Of a stretch of DNA of 64,000 nt, positions 49,810 to 58,402 are shown piece by piece (within the stretch, counting starts at the first letter, position 1; the number at the start of each line of letters is the position of its first letter). The stretch spans positions 6,421,001 through 6,485,000 of the forward strand of contig NZ_CP015136.1 in assembly GCF_001618865.1 (NCBI RefSeq). The letters are read 5' to 3'. Under the pieces are notes generated by a model. It saw nothing but the letters and a program-made list of their open reading frames with translations. It was not told the DNA's origin and did no database searches. The position numbers and the translations under genes were made by a program. The stretch comes from Luteitalea pratensis (GTDB taxonomy: Bacteria; Acidobacteriota; Vicinamibacteria; Vicinamibacterales; Vicinamibacteraceae).

Positions 49810-50829
49810 TTAGCCCCGCGCCTTGGGATGCGCGGCGCGGTACACGTCGAGCAGGTGCTGCACGTTGACCTGCGTGTAGCGCTGGGTGGTGGTCAGCTCG
49901 ACGTGCCCGAGCAGCTCCTGGATCGCGCGCAGGTCCGCGCCGCGCTCGAGCAGGTGGGTGGCGAACGAGTGCCGCAACGCATGTGGGCTGATGCCGAAGC
50001 GCGCCGTGCACAGGCCGACGTAGCGGGCCACCAGCCGATGCACGCTGCGCGGCGTGAGGCGCGTGCCGCGGTAGTTCACAAACAGCGGATCCTCGGCCGG
50101 ACGCCGGCGGCCACCGTCACGGGGCGTGTCGGCGGCCGCGAGCGCGACCAGCGCCACTCGATCCTTGAGCCACGCGAGCACGGCATCTGCGGCGCGCGGA
50201 TGGCACGGCACCAGCCGCTCCTTGCGTCCCTTGCCCATCACCCGGACCATGCGCGTCGACAGGTTCACGTCCTCGACGTCGAGCGACACCAGCTCGGACA
50301 ACCGCAGGCCCGACGCGTAGAACAACTCGAGGATGGCGCGATCCCTCCGGCCGAGCGGAGAGGAAACGTCAGGCGCCTCGATGAGCGCCGTGACCTCGTC
50401 CACCGTCAGCACCTGCGGCACGCGCTGCTCGCGGCGCGGGCTCCCCACCAGGGCCGTGGGGTCATCATCGCGCACGCCCTCGCGGCGAAGGTAGCGCGCG
50501 AAACTCCTGATCGCGGAGATGCGACGCGCGGCCGAGGCGCGGCTGTTGCCTCGCGCGTGCAGTTCGCCGAGGAAGCCGCGGATGGCATCGCCCGAGACGT
50601 GGGCCGGCGTCAACTCGTGGCGTGGCGTGCCCGTGGATGCGCCGAGGAAGTAGAGGAACTGCACGAGGTCCGCTTCGTAGTTGCGGACGGTGTGCTCGGA
50701 CGCATTGCGATTGAGCGCAAGGTGATCGCGGAAGGCACGGATGGCATCGCGCAGCGGTGACTCGGCGTCGATCTCGCGTTCGGGCGGTGCCACGGGCCGG
50801 CGCGACTGCGACCCGGTCGCTTTCCTCAC
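49810..50829 (-). CDS. xerC: Tyrosine recombinase XerC
   Basis: 339 residues. It resolves chromosome dimers by recombination at dif together with XerD. The N-terminal SAM-like core-binding domain is at about 25-120. The catalytic residues are all present: Arg176 in ASGLRLSEL, Lys200 in GKGRKER, His283 and Arg286 in HALRHSFATH, His309 in LGH and the nucleophile Tyr318 in TQRYTQV. The gene overlaps the trmFO stop (GTGA) and belongs to the widely conserved topA-trmFO-xerC cluster, which supports XerC over a phage integrase. The start is a GTG. Confidence 0.94.
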   Translation of the reverse strand: MRKATGSQSRRPVAPPEREIDAESPLRDAIRAFRDHLALNRNASEHTVRNYEADLVQFLYFLGASTGTPRHELTPAHVSGDAIRGFLGELHARGNSRASAARRISAIRSFARYLRREGVRDDDPTALVGSPRREQRVPQVLTVDEVTALIEAPDVSSPLGRRDRAILELFYASGLRLSELVSLDVEDVNLSTRMVRVMGKGRKERLVPCHPRAADAVLAWLKDRVALVALAAADTPRDGGRRRPAEDPLFVNYRGTRLTPRSVHRLVARYVGLCTARFGISPHALRHSFATHLLERGADLRAIQELLGHVELTTTQRYTQVNVQHLLDVYRAAHPKARG

Positions 50830-52403
50830 GCGGGCGCCCCGATCGCCACCTGCCCCATCCAGTTATCGAGCGCCTGCAGCGCACGCTGCGCCAACGCCTC
50901 CTTGCGCTGGTCCTTCCTGCGCGGCCCGCCTTCGCCACGGCTTCGGCGCGCAGCCGGCAACTCGAGCGGCGGCATGATGCCGAAGGTGATGTTGGTGGGC
51001 TGGTAGTGCCTCGCCTCGGCATGTGACACGTAGTACGCCAGTGCGCCGATGGCGGTCTCGCGCGGAGCCTCGATCGGCGAGAGCGCGAGGGCCTGGTGCG
51101 CCGCGTTGATGCCGGCGAGCAATCCCGAACCGGCCGACTCGACGTACCCCTCGACGCCAGAGACCTGGCCGGCGAAGAACAGGTCCTCGCGGGCCCGGGT
51201 CTGCCATGTCGGGAGCAGGACCATCGGGCCGTTGATGTACGTGTTGCGGTGGACCATGCCGAAGCGCACGAACTCGGCATCCTGCAGGCCGGGAATCATC
51301 CGCAGTACACGCGCCTGGTCACCCCACTTCAACTGCGTCTGGAAGCCGACGAGGCTGAAGTGATCGCCGGCCAGCGTGTCCTGTCGCAACTGGACGACTG
51401 CAAACGGGATACGCCCCGTGCGTGGGTCGGGCAGGCCGACGGGTTTCATCGGTCCGAAGCGCAGCGTCTCCCTGCCCCGGTGGGCCATCACCTCGATCGG
51501 AAGGCAGCCTTCGAAGAACTGCACGCTGTCGAAGTCGTGCACGGTCGCGGACTCGGCGGAGACGAGAGCGTCGTAGAACGCCCGGTATTCGGCCTCGTCC
51601 ATCGGGCAATTCAGATAATCACCCTCGCCATCGTCCACGCCGCAGGCGGGGCCCTCGGCCTCAGGTTCGGCCTCAGGCAGGCTGCAGCCTGCAGCCTGCA
51701 GGCTGCCTGACTCGGCGGTCGAGTCTGCCTGCCGAGCAAGCTCGGCTACGCCAGTGCCTTCGAGGTGAGCGGATTCGGAACCGACACGTGTAGGCGTCGA
51801 GCTTGCTCGACGCTCGTCGCCGCGCAAACTCCTTCCCCACCGCGAGGCGCGGAACACGATCGAGCGATCGATCGACTCGGCGAGGACGATGGGGCTGATG
51901 GCGTCGTAGAACGAGAGGTGTTCGGCGCCGACGAAGCGGGCGATGTCCTGCGATAGCGTGTCGGACGTCAGCGGACCAGTCGCGACGATGACCGGCCCTC
52001 CGGTCGCGCCGGCTGCGGGAATCGCCGTGATCTCCTCGCGTACGACCTCGATGAGCGGGTGCGCGCAGATGGCGGCGGTGACCGCGTCAGCGAAGCGCCC
52101 GCGATCGACGGCGAGCGCCGCTCCAGCGGGCACGCGTGTCGCCTCGGCACACCGCATGATGATCGAGCCGAGCCGACGCATCTCTTCCTTCAGCACGCCG
52201 ACGGCGTTGTCGAGTTTGTCGCCGCGGAAACTGTTGCTGCAGACGAGTTCGGCGAGCCGGTCCCCCTGGTGGACCAGGGTCGGACGCACCGGGCGCATCT
52301 CGTGCAGGCGCACCCGCACGCCACGCGAGGCGACCTGCCAGGCCGCCTCGCATCCCGCCAGACCGCCGCCGATGATCGTCACCACGGGAGTGCCTGGTGT
52401 CAC
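50826..52403 (-). CDS. trmFO: Folate/FAD-dependent tRNA U54 methyltransferase, with in-frame insertion
   Basis: 525 residues against about 435-450 for the family. It makes ribothymidine at tRNA position 54 using methylenetetrahydrofolate and FAD. The FAD site is VTIIGGGLAGCEAAW (8-22), followed by HEMRPVRPT, LVCSNSFRG, ATGPLTSDTLS and FYDAISPIV. The catalytic region YLNCPMDEAEYRAFYDAL (263-280) and FFEGCLPIEVMAHRG are intact. Between RASRWG (about 190) and DDGEGDYLNCP (about 258) some 69 residues are inserted; they are low-complexity and encoded by repeats (see 51630-51836). The frame is kept, so the enzyme may still work with a loop. The start is a GTG overlapping the topA stop. Confidence 0.93.
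   Translation of the reverse strand: MTPGTPVVTIIGGGLAGCEAAWQVASRGVRVRLHEMRPVRPTLVHQGDRLAELVCSNSFRGDKLDNAVGVLKEEMRRLGSIIMRCAEATRVPAGAALAVDRGRFADAVTAAICAHPLIEVVREEITAIPAAGATGGPVIVATGPLTSDTLSQDIARFVGAEHLSFYDAISPIVLAESIDRSIVFRASRWGRSLRGDERRASSTPTRVGSESAHLEGTGVAELARQADSTAESGSLQAAGCSLPEAEPEAEGPACGVDDGEGDYLNCPMDEAEYRAFYDALVSAESATVHDFDSVQFFEGCLPIEVMAHRGRETLRFGPMKPVGLPDPRTGRIPFAVVQLRQDTLAGDHFSLVGFQTQLKWGDQARVLRMIPGLQDAEFVRFGMVHRNTYINGPMVLLPTWQTRAREDLFFAGQVSGVEGYVESAGSGLLAGINAAHQALALSPIEAPRETAIGALAYYVSHAEARHYQPTNITFGIMPPLELPAARRSRGEGGPRRKDQRKEALAQRALQALDNWMGQVAIGAPA
51630..51836. repeat. Repeat cluster inserted in trmFO
   Basis: This segment encodes the 69 extra residues of trmFO. It contains a near-palindrome of ggctgca-type heptamers (51673-51710, ends TCAGGCAG / CTGCCTGA), an inverted GTAG palindrome (GCCGAGC/GCTCGGC with CTAC at 51746-51749) and a direct GTAG palindrome (GTAG at 51790-51793, stem GCGTCGAGC/GCTCGACGC). 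All three are of families seen between genes elsewhere in the window. Confidence 0.85.
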
Positions 52404-55069
52404 GCCGATCGCTTGGTGGGGCGCTTGCGAGCCGTGGCGGTGCCCATGGTGCGGCCCGCACCACGCGCCGGCGCTCGTCCCCGCCCCTTCTTGGCCGGCG
52501 CACCTTCACGGGCCTTCAGGAGGCCGACCGACTCCTCGAGCGTGAGCGCATCGACGAGCACATCCTTCGGAACGGAAGCGTTCGTGGTGCCGTCGGTGAC
52601 GTACGGCCCGTAGCGCCCCTCGAGGATCTCGATCTTCGCCTGCGACTCGGGATGCAGGCCGACCTCGCGCAGGACGGTGCGCGACGCCGTGCGGCGACGG
52701 CCCTTCTTCTCCTGCTTGAAGAGTTCGATGGCCTGGTCCAGCGTGACCCCGAACACGTCCGCGTCCGTGCCGAGCGAGCGGAATTCGTCGCCTCGCTTCA
52801 CGTAGGGCCCGAAGCGCCCGAAGTTGGCGATGATGTCCTGGCCGGTCTCGGCATCGTGGCCGACCAGGCGCGGCAACGACAGGAGTTCGAGCGCGCGGTC
52901 GAGCGTGATCGAGTCCGGCTGATCGTTCTTGGTCAGCGAGGCGCGGCGCGGCTTCTCCTTGCTGCCCTTCTCAGGCGCTTCGCCAAGCTGCACGTAGGGC
53001 CCGAAGCGTCCCGTGAGCACGTAGACCGGCAGGCCGGTCTTCGGATCGGCGCCCAGGCTCTGCGGGCCATCGGTGCGATCTTTCAGCAGCTTGAGTGCCT
53101 GCTCGATCGTGAAGTCGGCCGGCGCGATGTCCTCCGGAATCGAGGCGTTGGCGTCGCCCATCTGCGCGTACGCGCCATAGCGGCCGATGCGGACGACGAT
53201 CTTCTGCCCGGTGGCTGGATCGACGCCGAGTTCGATGACCGGGTACTCGATGCGGTCCTCGTTGGTCACGAGGTGCCGCAGGCCCGGCCAGTCGTCCAGC
53301 CCGTTGTAGAACTGCTCGAGGAACTGCGTGCGATCGAGATCGCCGTTGGAGACCTGGTCGAGGTCTTCCTCGATGCGTCCCGTGAAGCCGAGTTCGACCA
53401 ACTGGCCGAAGTGGTCCTTCAACAGGCTCGTCACCGCGAATGCCGTGTAGCTCGGCACCAGTGCCTTGCCCTGCCGCCACACGTAGCCGCGACGCTCGAT
53501 CGTCTGGATGATCGAGGCGTACGTCGACGGGCGCCCGATGCCGTCTTCCTCGAGCGTCTTCACGAGCGACGCGTCGGTGTAACGGGGCGGCGGCAGCGTC
53601 TCGTGCGCTTTCGGGTCGAGCCCGGCGAGCGTGAGCGGCCCCTGGCCTGGCGCCGTCACGTGGTCGCCGACCGACAGCTTGGGCAACAGGATTTCCTGGT
53701 CGCCGAGTTCACCCGCGGGGTCGTCACTCCCCTCGACGTAGGCGCGCAGGAAGCCGGCGAACTGGATGGCCTTGCCGCTGGCGGTGAACACGTGGGGGCG
53801 TCGGTCGGCGCCCGTCGCCGTGATCTCGAGCGTGGTCCGCAGAAGCCTCGCGTCGGCCATCTGGGAGGCGACCGTACGCTTCCAGATCAGTTCGTACAGG
53901 CGCGCCTCGTCGGGAGGCAGCGACAGCGACTGCGGCCGCTGGCCGAAATCGGTCGGCCGGATCGCCTCATGCGCTTCCTGGGCGTTCTTGACCTTGGTCT
54001 GGTACTGCCTGGCGCCGCCGTAAAAGGCCTCGCCGTACATGTCCTTGATCGCCCGCGCCGACTCGCGCAGCGCCTTGTCGCTGAGTGTCGTCGAGTCCGT
54101 GCGGTGATAGGAGATGACGCCGTCCTGGAACAACCGCTGCGCAGCGCTCATCGTGCGGTCGGCGGAGAACCCCAGCTTGCGGTTGGCTTCCTGCTGCAGG
54201 GTCGACGTCGTGAAGGGCGCCGAGGGCCGCTGCGACGTCGGCTTCTCTTCGACGCCGGTCACCGTCCACGGCAGGCGGCCAGCCAGCACCTCGCGCATCG
54301 TCTTTGCGGACGCTTCGTCGAGCAGGCGGACGTTGCGGCCGACCAGTGCGCCGGTGGTCGGGTCGAAGTCCTTGCCCGTGGCGACCCGTTCCTCGCCGAC
54401 GCGGACGAGCGTGGCAACAAACTGGGTTTCGCCGGCGCGAATCTTCGCGTCGAGGTCCCAGCAGGTGCTCCGGCGGAACGCGCGCCGCTCCTCCTCGCGC
54501 TCCACGATCAGCCGCACCGCCACGCTCTGGACGCGGCCGGCGCTGAGGCCGGTCTGCACTTTCTTCCACAGGACCGGCGACAACATGTAGCCGTACAGCC
54601 GATCGAGAATGCGCCGGCTCTCCTGCGCATCCACCAGCTTCAGGTCGATGTCGCGCGCCTGCTCGATGGCCTCGCGCACCGCTTCCTCGGTGATCTCGTG
54701 GAAGACGATCCGCTTGACGGAGCCCTTCGGCTTCAGCACTTCGCGCAGGTGCCAGCTGATGGACTCGCCCTCGCGATCCGGGTCGGTGGCCAGCAGGACT
54801 TCCGAAGCGTCCTTGACGGCGGCCTTGAGCTCCCGGATCCGCGACTTCCGGTCCGATGAGACGACATAGTACGGCTTGAAGCCGTTGTCCACGTCCACGC
54901 CGATGCGGCCCCAGGTCTCCTTCTTGATCGACTCGGGCACCTCGCTGGCGTTCTCGGGCAGATCCCGCACGTGCCCCACGCTGGCCTCGACCCGGAACTG
55001 GTTGCCCAGGAAACGGGCCAGGGTCTTGGCCTTCGCTGGTGATTCGACGATGACGAGGGGCTTGGACAT
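52400..55069 (-). CDS. topA: DNA topoisomerase I
   Basis: 889 residues. It relaxes negative supercoils. The Toprim domain has VIVESPAKA (Glu9) and LLATDPDREGE with the metal-binding acids D96, D98 and E100. The active-site tyrosine is Tyr321 in VISYHRTDSTT (most homologues have SYMRTDS). GLSAGRVQSVAVRLIVE is conserved. Instead of Cys4 zinc fingers the C-terminus carries four GRFGPYV-type repeats (IGRYGAYAQMGD; TGRFGPYVQLGE; FGRFGPYVKRGD; EGRYGPYVTDGT), then a basic Lys/Arg/Ala tail. It starts 17 bases after the dprA stop, and its stop overlaps trmFO. Confidence 0.97.
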   Translation of the reverse strand: MSKPLVIVESPAKAKTLARFLGNQFRVEASVGHVRDLPENASEVPESIKKETWGRIGVDVDNGFKPYYVVSSDRKSRIRELKAAVKDASEVLLATDPDREGESISWHLREVLKPKGSVKRIVFHEITEEAVREAIEQARDIDLKLVDAQESRRILDRLYGYMLSPVLWKKVQTGLSAGRVQSVAVRLIVEREEERRAFRRSTCWDLDAKIRAGETQFVATLVRVGEERVATGKDFDPTTGALVGRNVRLLDEASAKTMREVLAGRLPWTVTGVEEKPTSQRPSAPFTTSTLQQEANRKLGFSADRTMSAAQRLFQDGVISYHRTDSTTLSDKALRESARAIKDMYGEAFYGGARQYQTKVKNAQEAHEAIRPTDFGQRPQSLSLPPDEARLYELIWKRTVASQMADARLLRTTLEITATGADRRPHVFTASGKAIQFAGFLRAYVEGSDDPAGELGDQEILLPKLSVGDHVTAPGQGPLTLAGLDPKAHETLPPPRYTDASLVKTLEEDGIGRPSTYASIIQTIERRGYVWRQGKALVPSYTAFAVTSLLKDHFGQLVELGFTGRIEEDLDQVSNGDLDRTQFLEQFYNGLDDWPGLRHLVTNEDRIEYPVIELGVDPATGQKIVVRIGRYGAYAQMGDANASIPEDIAPADFTIEQALKLLKDRTDGPQSLGADPKTGLPVYVLTGRFGPYVQLGEAPEKGSKEKPRRASLTKNDQPDSITLDRALELLSLPRLVGHDAETGQDIIANFGRFGPYVKRGDEFRSLGTDADVFGVTLDQAIELFKQEKKGRRRTASRTVLREVGLHPESQAKIEILEGRYGPYVTDGTTNASVPKDVLVDALTLEESVGLLKAREGAPAKKGRGRAPARGAGRTMGTATARKRPTKRSA

Positions 55070-55086
55070 TGCGTGCGAACTTTACG

Positions 55087-56199
55087 TTACCACTTCCGTT
55101 CAGCGCGCAAGAATCGACCAGCGGCATCGCGACGAACGAGTCCGGCGAGTTCCAGATCGAGCAACTCACCCAGTAAATCCCCGCCATTCCGCCCCGTCTC
55201 GACCAGCAGTTCATCGAGCGTGACACCGTCCTCCCGCGCTACCTGCCTCAGCAGCGCTGCGGCCGCCGGGGCCGCTGGGACACCCATTTCCGAAGTCCCC
55301 TGCACGCCCCCATGCTCCCTGTCGTCATCGCCTCGCTCCGCCCTTTCGGCACGCGCGACGCGCGCCCAACCAAGCTCTTCCAGAATGTCTGACGCGCATT
55401 CCACGAGGCGGGCACCGTCCCGGATGAGGGCGTGACCGCCTGCGTTGGCGCCAGTGCGGACATCGCCGGGCACCGCCATCACCTCGCGCCCCTGTTCGAG
55501 CGCGAGTCGGGCGGTGATCAGCGAACCGCTCCGCCGCGCGGCCTGCACGACGATGACCGCGCGGCAGAGGCCGCTCAAGGCACGGTTGCGCAGCGGGAAA
55601 TGGTGCGAGAGGGGTGGCGCGCCGGGCGGAAACTCACTCACGAGCACGCCGGCGGCCTCGATGTCGCCGCCGAGCGGGCCGTGGTCGCTCGGGTAGGGCT
55701 GGTCGAGGCCGCAACCGAGCACGGCCATCGAGCGGCCCGTGGACAGGGCGCCCCGGTGCACGGCGGCATCGATGCCACGAGCGAACCCGCTGGCGACGAG
55801 CACCCCGGCCGCAGCCAGATCGGCCGCCAGCCGGAACGCCACCTCGCGGCCTCCCATCGTCGATTCGCGCGAACCCACGAGAGCGACGGCGGGCGCGTCG
55901 AGCAGCGCGGCGTCGCCACGGGTCCAGAGCAACAGGGGCGGATCCACGATTGTGCCGAGCAGGGCTGGATACGCGGGATGTGCGGGCCAGCGGACGTCGT
56001 AGCCATGCGGCGCGGCGCGATCCAGGACACGGCCCGCCTCGGCACGCCAGTGAGCGACGGCGCCGGGCCCCTGCATGCCGAGCACCTCCAGACTCTCGGG
56101 CAGAGGCAGGACCGGCCAGGACGGCAGCCTCGCCTTGAGCGCGGCGGCGGACAGGGCCGGCCGGGCGCCGGCGGCCAGCGCGAGCGCCACGGCGTCCAT
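55087..56199 (-). CDS. dprA: DNA-processing protein A
   Basis: 370 residues. DprA loads RecA on incoming single-stranded DNA in natural transformation. The Rossmann-like DprA domain is present: YPALLGTIVDPPLLLWTRGD, VALVGSRESTMGG, VASGFARGIDAAVHRGAL, GCGLDQPYPSDH, then SGSLITARLALEQGREVMAVPG. The C-terminal 65 residues form a winged-helix (DprA_WH) domain. Two ATG codons are possible (56217 and 56199); the second is chosen because a sigma-54 promoter at 56233-56248 predicts a start of transcription near 56222, and GAGAG precedes it. It leads the dprA-topA-trmFO-xerC run. With comF further on, the window has two competence-type genes. Confidence 0.93.
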   Translation of the reverse strand: MDAVALALAAGARPALSAAALKARLPSWPVLPLPESLEVLGMQGPGAVAHWRAEAGRVLDRAAPHGYDVRWPAHPAYPALLGTIVDPPLLLWTRGDAALLDAPAVALVGSRESTMGGREVAFRLAADLAAAGVLVASGFARGIDAAVHRGALSTGRSMAVLGCGLDQPYPSDHGPLGGDIEAAGVLVSEFPPGAPPLSHHFPLRNRALSGLCRAVIVVQAARRSGSLITARLALEQGREVMAVPGDVRTGANAGGHALIRDGARLVECASDILEELGWARVARAERAERGDDDREHGGVQGTSEMGVPAAPAAAALLRQVAREDGVTLDELLVETGRNGGDLLGELLDLELAGLVRRDAAGRFLRAERKW

Positions 56200-56232
56200 T
56201 CTCGAACTCTCGATCATCGCCCTCCCCGGCTG

Positions 56233-56248
56233 TGCAAACTACCCGCCA
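56233..56248 (-). promoter_or_regulatory. Sigma-54 promoter before dprA
   Basis: On the minus strand TGGCGGGTAGTTTGCA: invariant GG and GC ten bases apart with a full TTTGCA -12 box. The predicted transcription start is about 56222, 23 bases before the ATG at 56199. Confidence 0.7.
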
Positions 56249-56356
56249 CGGCGACTGAATCGGCTTCCCGAGCGTCCTTTGATCTGGCGCTTCCGCGGGT
56301 GGCAGGAACTGCCATCAGGGACCTCGGGGCACAGGTGTATAGTGGCAATCACTCCC

Positions 56357-56728
56357 ATGACCAAGACCCGTTCCTGGATGCTCGCGCTGGCCGTGGTGCT
56401 GGGTGCGTCCGGTGTCGCGTCGGCGCAAAACCCCCGCGACCAGGCAAAGTCGCAGGTCGAGTTCGGCATCACCGTTGCGCAAAAGGGGCTGTGGCAGGAG
56501 GCGGTGTTCCGGTGGGAACGCGCCACCGAGATCGATCCGACGTATGCGGCGGCCTTCAACAACCTGGGCATCGCGTTCGAGCAGCTCGGGAAGTTCGAGC
56601 AGGCGGGCAAGGCCTACGAAAAGGCGCTGGAGCTCGAGCCGCAGAACCTCTCGATTCAGCAGAACTACGATCTGTTCAAGGAAATCAATGACCGCGCCAA
56701 GAGGAACACCGGGACTTCGGGGAGCTAG
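56357..56728 (+). CDS. Exported TPR protein
   Basis: 123 residues. The signal peptide (WMLALAVVLGASGVASAQ) is followed by two tetratricopeptide repeats (QVEFGITVAQKGLWQEAVFR... and AAAFNNLGIAFEQLGKFEQA...ALELEP, about 33-100) that form a protein-binding helical scaffold in the periplasm. The last 20 residues are polar. The stop lies 41 bases inside the following lipoprotein gene, so the two are translationally linked and probably act together. The start is the first ATG before the signal; a -10-like TATAGT lies about 17 bases upstream of it. Confidence 0.8.
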   Translation: MTKTRSWMLALAVVLGASGVASAQNPRDQAKSQVEFGITVAQKGLWQEAVFRWERATEIDPTYAAAFNNLGIAFEQLGKFEQAGKAYEKALELEPQNLSIQQNYDLFKEINDRAKRNTGTSGS

Positions 56729-57509
56729 CCTCGCGCTCGCGGGCGCGGTGCTGGCGGCGGGCGTGGGTTGCACCTCGACATTCGAGGTGCCAATCGACAC
56801 TCCCATCCAGGCCAAGCTCGACGTCACGCCCTTCTCGCGGGTGCACGTGGTCGGCTTCATCTCGGGCGGAGCCGAGGACGTCGACGCGAACATGGAGACG
56901 GTGCGGCTGCTGCGGAGCCAGTTGCGCACGAAGAGCCGCCTGCGCGTGATCGAGGCCGACCCCCTGCCGCTCCAGCAGGTCGCCCGCGACCAGGCCAGGG
57001 GGCCTGCGACGCCCGGCGCCGCGGGACCCGCGCCAGCTGCGTCGGACGTGCCCTCCGGGATGCAGTTTCCGGAGAAGATCCTCGATGAGAAGGATCTCGA
57101 GGCGTACGAGCCGTTGTTTGCCAACGCCGCCTACTGGAAGAAGATAGGCGAGGAATTCCAGCAGCCGCTGATCGTGACGGGGACCGTCATCTTCCGGCCC
57201 CACCAGGCTTCAGGTATCGTCACCCAGGAGCGCGAGGTGTACGACCAGTTCGGGCGGCGGACTGTCGTCCCGACGCGCGTCTACATGGAGCGCAAGGGCT
57301 ACATTCTGCGCCCGAAGCTCGTGTTCATCGACGGACGCAGCGGCGCCGTGTTGTACCAGGAGAGCTACCGCGAGGAGCGGCTCTACCCGAGCCAGCAGAA
57401 CGTGCCGGCCTTGTCGTCGTTCTTCGAGCAGATGGACGCGGTGCTGCCGTCCTTCCTGAACACGCTGAGCACGACGAGGGTCCGCGGTTCGCGAATCATG
57501 CTGAAGTAG
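56688..57509 (+). CDS. Lipoprotein, possibly CsgG-like fold, unknown
   Basis: 273 residues. MTAPRGTPGLRGASLALAG leads to a lipobox (VLAAGVGC, Cys at about 28). The mature part has VHVVGFISGGAEDVDANMETVRLLRSQL-like sequence (partly quoted), ending in a strand-helix with VIEADPLP. The latter half is beta-rich (PLIVTGTVIFRPHQ, VYMERKGYILRPKLVFIDGRSG). The alternation of a short strand, a helix and RLRVIEAD recalls lipoproteins with the CsgG/curli-assembly fold, but this is a weak resemblance. The ATG at 56688 overlaps the TPR gene by 41 bases. The TAG stop is part of a GTAG tetranucleotide that starts repeat sequence. Confidence 0.7.
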   Translation: MTAPRGTPGLRGASLALAGAVLAAGVGCTSTFEVPIDTPIQAKLDVTPFSRVHVVGFISGGAEDVDANMETVRLLRSQLRTKSRLRVIEADPLPLQQVARDQARGPATPGAAGPAPAASDVPSGMQFPEKILDEKDLEAYEPLFANAAYWKKIGEEFQQPLIVTGTVIFRPHQASGIVTQEREVYDQFGRRTVVPTRVYMERKGYILRPKLVFIDGRSGAVLYQESYREERLYPSQQNVPALSSFFEQMDAVLPSFLNTLSTTRVRGSRIMLK

Positions 57510-57549
57510 CGGCGTCCGCTTCTCCAGGTGTGACGGCTCCGCCGGGGGT

Positions 57550-57622
57550 GTAGGCGCCGACCTTCAGGTCGGCGCACCCGTTGGTTTCGACATTCGCGGC
57601 ATTCAGGCATTTCAGCATTCCC
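57550..57622. repeat. GTAG palindrome followed by 8-bp units (cattcagg)
   Basis: GTAG (57550-57553) is followed by the stem GCGCCGACC / GGTCGGCGC (554-562 / 567-575, loop TTCA). From 57591 come loose octamer units (cattcgcgg, cattcagg, catttcag, cattcccc), similar to those at 32574-32597. Confidence 0.75.
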
Positions 57623-57660
57623 CGCAACGTCTCCCATGTGGTAGACTCGCTGTCTTTGCC

Positions 57661-57679
57661 GGGTCCGAACCTCGGACCC
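57661..57679 (+). promoter_or_regulatory. Hairpin in the rplU leader
   Basis: GGGTCCGA / TCGGACCC (661-668 / 672-679, loop ACC) is a perfect 8-bp hairpin 29 bases before the rplU GTG. Leader hairpins are known before L21 operons in many bacteria and are linked to autoregulation; this one is a candidate of that kind. Confidence 0.5.
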
Positions 57680-57708
57680 ATGCAGTGCAGCGCGCAGGAG
57701 CAACGACC

Positions 57709-58023
57709 GTGTTTGCCATCATTCAAAGCGGCGGCCGCCAGGTGAAGGTCACCAAGGGCGAGATCGTCACCGTCGACCGCGTCGACGTCGAAGCAGGCCA
57801 GGAAGTCACCGTCGAGCAGGTGTTGCTCGTGGGACAGGACGGCGGCGATGTGCTCGTCGGCGCGCCCTTCGTGGCCGGCGCCCGAGTCGTTGGCACCGTG
57901 GCCGGCGAGTCGCGCGGCCCGAAGATCCGCGTGTTCAAGAAGAAGCGCCGCAAGGGCATGCGCCGGACCAAGGGTCACCGCGCCACCTACACGCGGATCC
58001 AGGTCACCGACATTCTGGTCTGA
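57709..58023 (+). CDS. rplU: Ribosomal protein bL21
   Basis: 104 residues, the normal length. It binds 23S rRNA in the large subunit. [22 protein letters not shown] is the family start, with [21 protein letters not shown] and [20 protein letters not shown] as the L21 signature near the C-terminus. The GTG at 57709 with GGAG nine bases upstream gives the canonical N-terminus; the ATG eight codons earlier is not conserved. It is the first gene of the rplU-rpmA-obgE operon. Confidence 0.97.
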   Translation: MFAIIQSGGRQVKVTKGEIVTVDRVDVEAGQEVTVEQVLLVGQDGGDVLVGAPFVAGARVVGTVAGESRGPKIRVFKKKRRKGMRRTKGHRATYTRIQVTDILV

Positions 58024-58099
58024 GAAGTCTGGGGCGCTGCAACGACGCGCCCATGCCGCGCCAGCCTCTTCCGAGGCCCTGGTGCTGGGAACGTACGTC

Positions 58100-58363
58100 A
58101 TGGCTCATAAAAAAGGTCAGGGCAGTTCGCGCAATGGACGCGACAGCAACTCGCAGCGTCTGGGCGTGAAGAAGCACGACGGCAACATCGTCACCGGCGG
58201 GTCGATCCTCGTCCGGCAGCGTGGCCGCCGCTTCAACGCCGGTAGCAACGTCGGGCTCGGCAAGGACGACACGCTGTTTGCGAAGGTCGGGGGCGTGGTC
58301 AAGTTCGAAGACCACGGCGAACGCGGCCGCTTCATCAGCGTCCACCCGGTCGCCGCAGAATAA
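58100..58363 (+). CDS. rpmA: Ribosomal protein bL27
   Basis: 87 residues. It begins [19 protein letters not shown], the highly conserved bL27 N-terminus that reaches into the peptidyl-transferase centre, and continues with LGVKKHDG and [19 protein letters not shown]. It lacks the N-terminal extension that Firmicutes cleave off. The gene is 76 bases after rplU and 39 bases before obgE. Confidence 0.98.
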   Translation: MAHKKGQGSSRNGRDSNSQRLGVKKHDGNIVTGGSILVRQRGRRFNAGSNVGLGKDDTLFAKVGGVVKFEDHGERGRFISVHPVAAE

Positions 58364-58402
58364 CGGCCATCGGGACAGCCCCAGGCCGTCCCGGACCCGC
58401 GC

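Noticed and set aside
49810-50829. Integrase marking a genomic island
   Set aside because: It is XerC by context (topA-trmFO-xerC) and full catalytic set; there is no attachment site or phage gene nearby.
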